The translations under genes and the position numbers were made by a program. The notes under the pieces are model-generated. The model searched no databases and was not told where the DNA came from. It saw nothing but the letters and a program-made list of their open reading frames with translations. Below, one piece after another: positions 58,420 through 64,000 of a stretch of 64,000 nucleotides of DNA. Each line of letters starts with the position of its first letter. Within the stretch, counting starts at the first letter, position 1. The stretch comes from Calvatia gigantea (Eukaryota; Basidiomycota; Agaricomycetes; Agaricales; Lycoperdaceae): NCBI GenBank assembly GCA_025093985.1, contig JACAAK010000014.1, forward strand, positions 2,418,001-2,482,000, in the 5' to 3' direction.

Positions 58420-60372
58420 TCTATTACAGATCAGGCCGCCTTTTCAGGCCTCACAAATCACACGGATTGAGGACGGCTTAACCGGGCACGTTCGGTTGCG
58501 CGGTTCGTCGTTCAGGACCACTTGCGGACCCGTCCCGTGGTATCCACTGTAAATTGTTCGCAGTTTTTCTGAAAACCCCCGATACTTCACAGCCGTAACA
58601 TCCCATGTCAGTTTGTCGCCTGCTCCTGTATTTAATGTTTTCTGGTCAGATTGGTCACGTCGCAATGCTACATCCTGCAATGTCCCAGACCATCGTCGTG
58701 CCGGAATTGCCATCACCCTGCTCCGTTCGGTGACTTTCCATTACAGATCCCTTTGCTTGATATATATGATTCGCTTACTTCTACCGATCCACAAATGAAA
58801 TAGACGATTCCCTGAACCCCCTGCAGTCTTGATACCCCCGAATACTGCTCAAAATCTACGCTCAATGAGAGAGGAAGAGCAACGCAGGGCTGATTGTCGT
58901 GCTGGGAAAAAGGTTGTCGTGCGCCACCTCCGTTACCCACTCCCTGTTCCTCTCCTGTCCCCATCTTCCCTCCCTTGAATACACTGGCTTTCTCGTCCAA
59001 TTTCCGTCCACCATCCCTTTGCTTGTACCACCAGAGAAATTACACAGTGCACTAATGCGCTGTAAGTCGTTGGATGGAAGACATGGTGGACCAAACAGCT
59101 CTTGTGTGCCATCAGTCGCCACTCAAACCCCCGCTAACCACGCCTATCACTTTTCCACGGCCAAATCAAGCCCTGTTGAGCGGTGATTATGACCATCTCA
59201 GGCTCGCTGGACTTGCCCCAGCACCTATGCTCGAAACTTTCTGGAGGGCAATTAAGCGAGGAAACTTTGCTCGAGAACCATTGGGAACGATAAAGAAAGA
59301 CTACGTTTGTTGATCCTAACTGCGCAAGGAACAAACATCTTCTGACTGTCTGTCATCGGGTGATGAACGCGGCCTTAAAGGTTTTTGTATTTCACTGGCA
59401 GGTGACCCCTGTAGAGGGTGTACGCGCCGAGAGCGGTGATTGAGCTGCTAGAAAATGCTGAATCGTTTTCACTTGCCGATAGTAAGGAACTCACCCTTGT
59501 CCAGAGTTCAACGTTGATCCCCAGATGTGTGCGTTTCCAAGTTCTGGCTTACGCCAGAACTTTATGATCTTCGTCATGCTTAGCGAAGTTCACTAAATGT
59601 TGGGCTTTGTAGCAACGTTGCCAATCCCGCGTTTAAAGGGCATAACCTCGGCCACGTTTTATTAAAGAGGCCGGGGTGGTCCTCAATCATTCTCTGATAT
59701 AAGCGGTGACGACGTTCTCGACCTTTTTCAAACGCCAAGGAACATCGCTTATTTTTCAATCCCGATCGTAGAGTCGCTAGGGTGGATCATCGAAGCTCTC
59801 ATCAGCCACGGAAAACAAGTAGTATGTATTACCCCGCGCACCCCTTTGACCTTCAGTTACGCATGTATTTTTTCGCAAGACCCGTAGATCAAAGTAACTT
59901 GCGGCAACAGAATGCTTCAGCCTTTCGGGATCCAACTCTCCTATGGGATCTACTACATTAGGCCTCAGCCACTAACTTCCACTATTCCTGGGCCCCCCAA
60001 GAATGGTTCTGAATACACTCAGAATTAAGCGCAGCGCCCATTTCAACAGAGGCGTGTATTTCGGAAACCGCCTCAAATCTTCGCAAATATTAAAGAACCG
60101 ACTTGATGCTGATTACGAGGATAACGTGAGCCTGCTTTCTTGTTCGATCTTTAGTCAATTCAACTATTACCAATTCAATACAGTACGCGGACGCGTTCCT
60201 GCGTCCTCCTTGCCAAGAAACTCGAGCTAGCCTTTTTACAAGCAGCTGAAAACACCTTAACCCTGGCCCTCGCTCGCTTCGGTTTGGTGTATAAAGCAGT
60301 CTTTGTGCATGATGTTACAGTCCCTAACCCTTCTCCCTCACCCCGTCTCCAGGCCGTTGGCTGCTGTTCGTG
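58420..60372. other. Gene-poor interval upstream of the MFS gene
   Basis: Short open frames without known domains. A perfect 10-bp stem with a 4-base loop (59539-59562) and a TATAAA at 60290-60295, about 80 bp before the transporter start codon, are the only notable sites. Confidence 0.4.
60290..60295 (+). promoter_or_regulatory. TATA box of MFS transporter gene
   Basis: GTATAAAGCA about 80 bp upstream of the start codon at 60373, a usual fungal distance. A CT-rich stretch (60316-60350) lies between it and the ATG. Confidence 0.45.
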
Positions 60373-62328
60373 ATGTCTGAAAAAGTGGCCGTCGACTCTC
60401 AGTCCATGCTTGGCGAAAAGGCTCAAGTTGAGCAACTTCGTCCTGCACCCTCCCCTGACAGTCTCGAGACTGCTAATGTCAAGTTCGATAAAGCAAGGAC
60501 TGCGCAGCTTTTGAGGAAGCTCGATTTGAACCTCGTTCCCTTCCTTGCTCTTTTATATTTGTGAGTTGCTTTTATGTCTACGACACCTTACACAAACCAT
60601 GTTCACCTAGGCTCTCTTTCTTGGATCGTTCGAACATCGGCAACGCTCGTTTAGCTAAGTTGGAAGAGGACTTGGGTATGGAAGGTCTGGATTATAATGT
60701 GAGGTTTTGGCCATTTTTTACATGGCATCTTCACTAACCATCGTCTTTTTAGATCGCGCTTGCCGTCTTCTTTCCGTTCTATGTGATGGCAGAAATTCCC
60801 AGCAATATCATGATGAAACGAACTAGCCCTTCCTTGTGGCTCTGCATCATGATGACAGCTTGGGGAACCTGTGAGTCGGCTGTTCTCTGTAAACCAAGCA
60901 TACACCCACTGACGCTCACTGTTAGGCATGACCCTGATGGGTCTCGTGAAAAGTTTCCCCGGCTTGCTAGTTGCCCGGATGGCCCTCGGTTTCGCTGAGG
61001 GTGGGCTTTTCCCAGGTGTCACCTGGTATATTACTCTTTGGTATAGGCGCCATGAATGTGGTCTCCGCATGGCGATATTTTTCTCCGCTGCGACCCTTGC
61101 AGGTGCCTTCGGTGGTCTTCTTGCACGGGGTATTTCGGAGCTAGATGGCGTCGGTGGAAGACCCGGTTGGTCTTGGATTTTCATCCTTGAAGGTTTGGTC
61201 ACCATTGTGGTTGCCCTGTTCGCCAAATGGGCCGTTACGGATAACCCAGACACGTACGTACACCTACACTCATGAATTTAGTCTTTTTGGGTCTCATGGC
61301 GGCTGTTCTGTAGTGCGCGCTTTTTGACCCCGGAAGAGAAAACTGAGGTTAAGGAACGCCTCAGGCGGGACAGGAGCGGCCTCGCGGACGAGTTCTCCAA
61401 GAAGTATATCCTCGATGCTGTGAAGGACTGGAAGATCTGGGTCCACATGTTCATAACCATTGGTACGTCTTCCTCAGCCCATACCTGGCCCGCGATATCT
61501 CACTCCATGCAGGAATTTACACACCTCTTTATTCCATCTCCCTCTTTTTGCCGACCATTGTCAAGAACATGGGTTACAGTAATGAAAAGTCTCAGCTTAT
61601 GAGCGTTCCCCCGTATGTTTTGGGGTGTATTGCTACCATTGCAGGTGGCCACGCTGCTGATTTATCGAAGAAACGCGGCATTTACATGATCAGCTTTAAC
61701 ATTATTGCTGTCATCGGTTTCGTCATGTTGATCTCAACACACCAACCTGTCGTCCAGTACATTGGAACTTTCTTTGCTGTATGCGGGTAAGTTTATTTCA
61801 ATTATCAATTCCACTGCTTAAGCTTAAACTTTTTTTTGGTCAGCATCTACCCTAATGTTGCTCTGGGTGTTGCTTGGAATGGTAACAACATTGGTGGTGC
61901 TACTAAGCGCGCTGTAGGTATTGCCATGCACGTTGGTAAGTATCAGCCCCTCCCCCGATCAACCGGTCATGAATTAATATTATCAATCATTATAGGCTTC
62001 GGTAACCTTGGAGGTATCATTTCCGGCTTCAGCTTCCGTGCTGTCGCCGCTCCTCGCTACTTTTCTGGACATGGTCTTCTCATCGGTACCCTCACCATGA
62101 GCACCATTCTCTGTGTCATCATGCATATCTACCTTGTTCGGGAGAATGCTAGGCGCGATGCTGACATGAAAGCTCAAGGTTTGACCCTTGATGATTATTC
62201 TGAGGAGATGAAGGACCGCGAGCGCGAGAAGGGCGATTATGCTACTGTAAGGGTTTGGCTTCTAATTCATTTAGGTCAGTGATGCTAACGTCTTATTGGC
62301 TACTTAGTTCTTCCGCTACACAATCTAA
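60373..62328 (+). CDS. MFS transporter of the anion:cation symporter (Dal5/TNA1-like) family
   Basis: ATG 60373 (MSEKVAVDSQSMLGEK) starts a polar N-terminus. TM1 is followed by the family motif LSFLDRSNIGNARLA across the first intron. Further exons give FFPFYVMAEIPSNIMMKR, LMGLVKSFPGLLVARMALGFAEGGLFPGV (signature A-like), WYRRHECGLRMAIFFSA, GRPGWSWIFILEGL, the central loop FLTPEEKTEVKERL, SVPPYVLGCIATIAGGHAAD, WNGNNIGGATKRAVGIAMHV and FGNLGGIISGF. The last short exon is FFRYTI-stop (62308-62328). About eight GT-AG introns, frame intact, about 12 TM segments. Relatives take up allantoate, nicotinate, pantothenate or similar organic anions in the plasma membrane; the substrate is not predictable here. 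Confidence 0.9.
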
Positions 62329-63033
62329 AAACCATTTATGGGCTTTTTGTTAAGATACCAAAACGTTCATAATCCTGTTTGTGCGATGTTTTTGTATTAT
62401 AGATATTAGCCATGCGGCTGTCCACGCTCTTTCCACAAACAATTTCCTGTTTAAATTTTCGTTTCTTTTGTTACATATCGAGAGGGGAGTTGGTTGAATT
62501 GGTGTAGTAAATACAGTTATGGACTGCATTTCATGTCCTTTGTTGTATCTCGATATGTTGAACATGACTTCCAACCACGCAAATTGTTTGTAACTCATGC
62601 TATGGTTAGCATGATGCAAGCATCATATCACAGCTTCCGTTATCTCAGGCGCTCCGCCAACGGAGTATCTCCTTTCGGATTGCATTCCCACCCTGAAGTT
62701 TAACACCGAAAAGGCCACGAACAGCGCTGATGCCGTTGGAGATGAGGTTTCGATCTGTTTCAGCTACTGCTTCGAAATTTAGAGGGCGAATCCTTGCATA
62801 GGACATAAAATTCCAGACTGGTTCACATTGTGCTCTATCTACATAGTCGACCGTACGAGGCCGAGCTATTGTGAGAGTCTATTCGCGTTTGTTTTCGTTT
62901 CCGAGAACAATAGGATTATGGTATTTTTTTATAAGGTAGGTTCTATAAGTCTATGAGTAGTCTACGATAGTCAAGCCAACCCGAGAAACGGAGTTGTGTG
63001 GTGCAATCTCTAGATGCGATTAAATCCATAAAC
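62329..63033. other. Convergent 3' spacer
   Basis: Lies between the stops of the transporter and the TypA-like gene. AT-rich; no gene recognised. Confidence 0.45.
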
Positions 63034-64000
63034 TTATGCCCCTCGACCTTTTCCTCCTCGCATTCTCTTAGTGGGGTCAAGGATAACCTTCCTCAGCCGA
63101 ACATTTTTCGGTGTAATCTCCACCATCTCGTCGTCGCCCATATAACTCAGGGCCTCTTCTAGAGTCATCATGCGAGGGGAGGCGAGAACAATCTTATCGT
63201 CTGCACCAGCAGCACGGATGTTTGTGAGCTGCTTCTTGAGACAAGGATTGAGATACAGGTCTTGAGCTTTTCCAGCTTCTCCAATGACCATGCCTGGGTA
63301 TACTGCAAGAATAGCGAACCTCTCATGTCAACTCAAAGACTTGATTGAAGATCACCAGAACCGACCTTGTATGCTTGGATGTATGAACATAGTCCCTCGA
63401 GCCTGCAGAGGCGCCATAGCATACGCAGAACTGATACCGTCAGTCATGGAGATAAGGCTGCCCCTGCGTCCGGTATCCACTTCTCCCTTGAAGGGCTCGT
63501 ACCCTTTGAAGATGTGATTCAGCGTCCCTTGTCCGTGGACATCGTTCTTGAACTCCCCAGCGAGATACCCAATTAAGCCACGTGAAGGGACATCCATGAC
63601 AATTTTTACCCAACCCTCGCCTTCGCCATGAGATCCTGAGTCGTATGAAGTCATGGATGCTTTACGCATGGTGAGCTTCTGGACTACGGTTCCGGCGAAT
63701 TCTTCTTTGACAATGATAGTGCATTCCTCTATGGGCTCAAGCATGCCCGCCATGCCATTTTTATCTGGTGCATCGGGATTGGGAACCATAACGGCCTTCG
63801 GTGATCCAACGCTCAATTCGAAGCCCTCGCGACGGAGGGTTTCAAGGAGAACGCCGAGATGGAGTACGCCACGCCCCCGAACTTCGACGGATTCTGCGGT
63901 TGGACCGGGAAGGACTTTCAGTGCGACGTTGGTCTGGGCTTCTTTCAGGATGCGTTCGCGGATAAGTTGGGAGGTGAGCTTGTTGCCCTCTTTACCCGCC
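63034..64000 (-). CDS. TypA/BipA-like translational GTPase, C-terminal part (start outside window)
   Basis: Minus strand, running in from the right edge. Visible parts: domain III (VEVRGRGVLHLGVLLETLRREGFEL), the domain V-like region (EPIEECTIIVKEEFAGTVVQKL, VPSRGLIGYLAGEFKNDVHGQG, FKGYEPFKGEV) and, after an intron at about 63305-63360, the TypA-specific C-terminal domain (PGMVIGEAGKAQDLYLNPC, KKQLTNIRAAG, EALSYMGDDEMVEITPKNVRLRK), stop at 63034. The GTPase domain is off-window. TypA/BipA is a ribosome-associated EF-G relative first known from bacteria; in fungi such proteins are probably mitochondrial, which cannot be checked without the N-terminus. Intact in the part seen. Confidence 0.9.

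Overview
The window is nuclear DNA of a filamentous basidiomycete, most likely an Agaricomycete. The evidence is many short (about 45-90 bp) GT-AG introns, a laccase-type multicopper oxidase, a berberine-bridge-like FAD oxidase, a Dal5-like transporter, DUF6533-type membrane proteins, Ty1/Copia elements and short TATA promoters. Nothing suggests operons, CRISPR or plasmid functions.

Left part (1-18.7 kb), mostly single-copy genes. A lactam/5-oxoproline pair opens the window on the minus strand: a fused biotin carboxylase plus carboxyltransferase (cut by the window edge) and a LamB/YcsF (PxpA) protein. Next come a frame-damaged laccase, a six-hairpin glycosidase with one frame break, an intact EFM7-type methyltransferase, a seven-TM membrane protein (family member A), a degenerate second copy of the methyltransferase 5' end, an intact secreted FAD oxidase and a second seven-TM gene (B).

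Middle part (19.7-48 kb), a rearranged segmental duplication. The unit is: subtilase pseudogene, unclassified ORFs, seven-TM gene C, seven-TM pseudogene D, MYND-finger gene. It occurs twice in direct orientation, about 15.5-18.1 kb apart. Copy 2 is continuous (37.7-47.9 kb). Copy 1 is split at 25.53 kb. A Copia element with a 5-bp target duplication (TCGAC) interrupts the copy-2 subtilase, but its two LTRs are now separated by 3.9 kb of copy-1 host sequence as well as by its own damaged pol region. A second, divergent Copia LTR lies in the opposite orientation just upstream. Copy 2 also gained an 815-bp giant palindrome that is absent from copy 1.

Right part (48-64 kb). A pseudogene and an intact gene of one multi-TM family (with a Y/H-A-T-Q-G motif), a DUF6533 gene, a promoter-plus-N-terminus fragment of the seven-TM family, a second giant palindrome of the same kind (1.1 kb), a complete ACS/Dal5-type MFS transporter, and the C-terminal part of a TypA/BipA-like translational GTPase.

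Functional reading: the pyroglutamate/lactam pair and the Dal5-type permease fit nitrogen scavenging. The laccase, glycosidase, FAD oxidase and subtilase fit a saprotrophic secretome, but three of these four are broken or damaged here. The membrane-protein families are lineage-specific expansions of unknown function. The least explained items are the palindromic element family and the mosaic that divides the Copia element.
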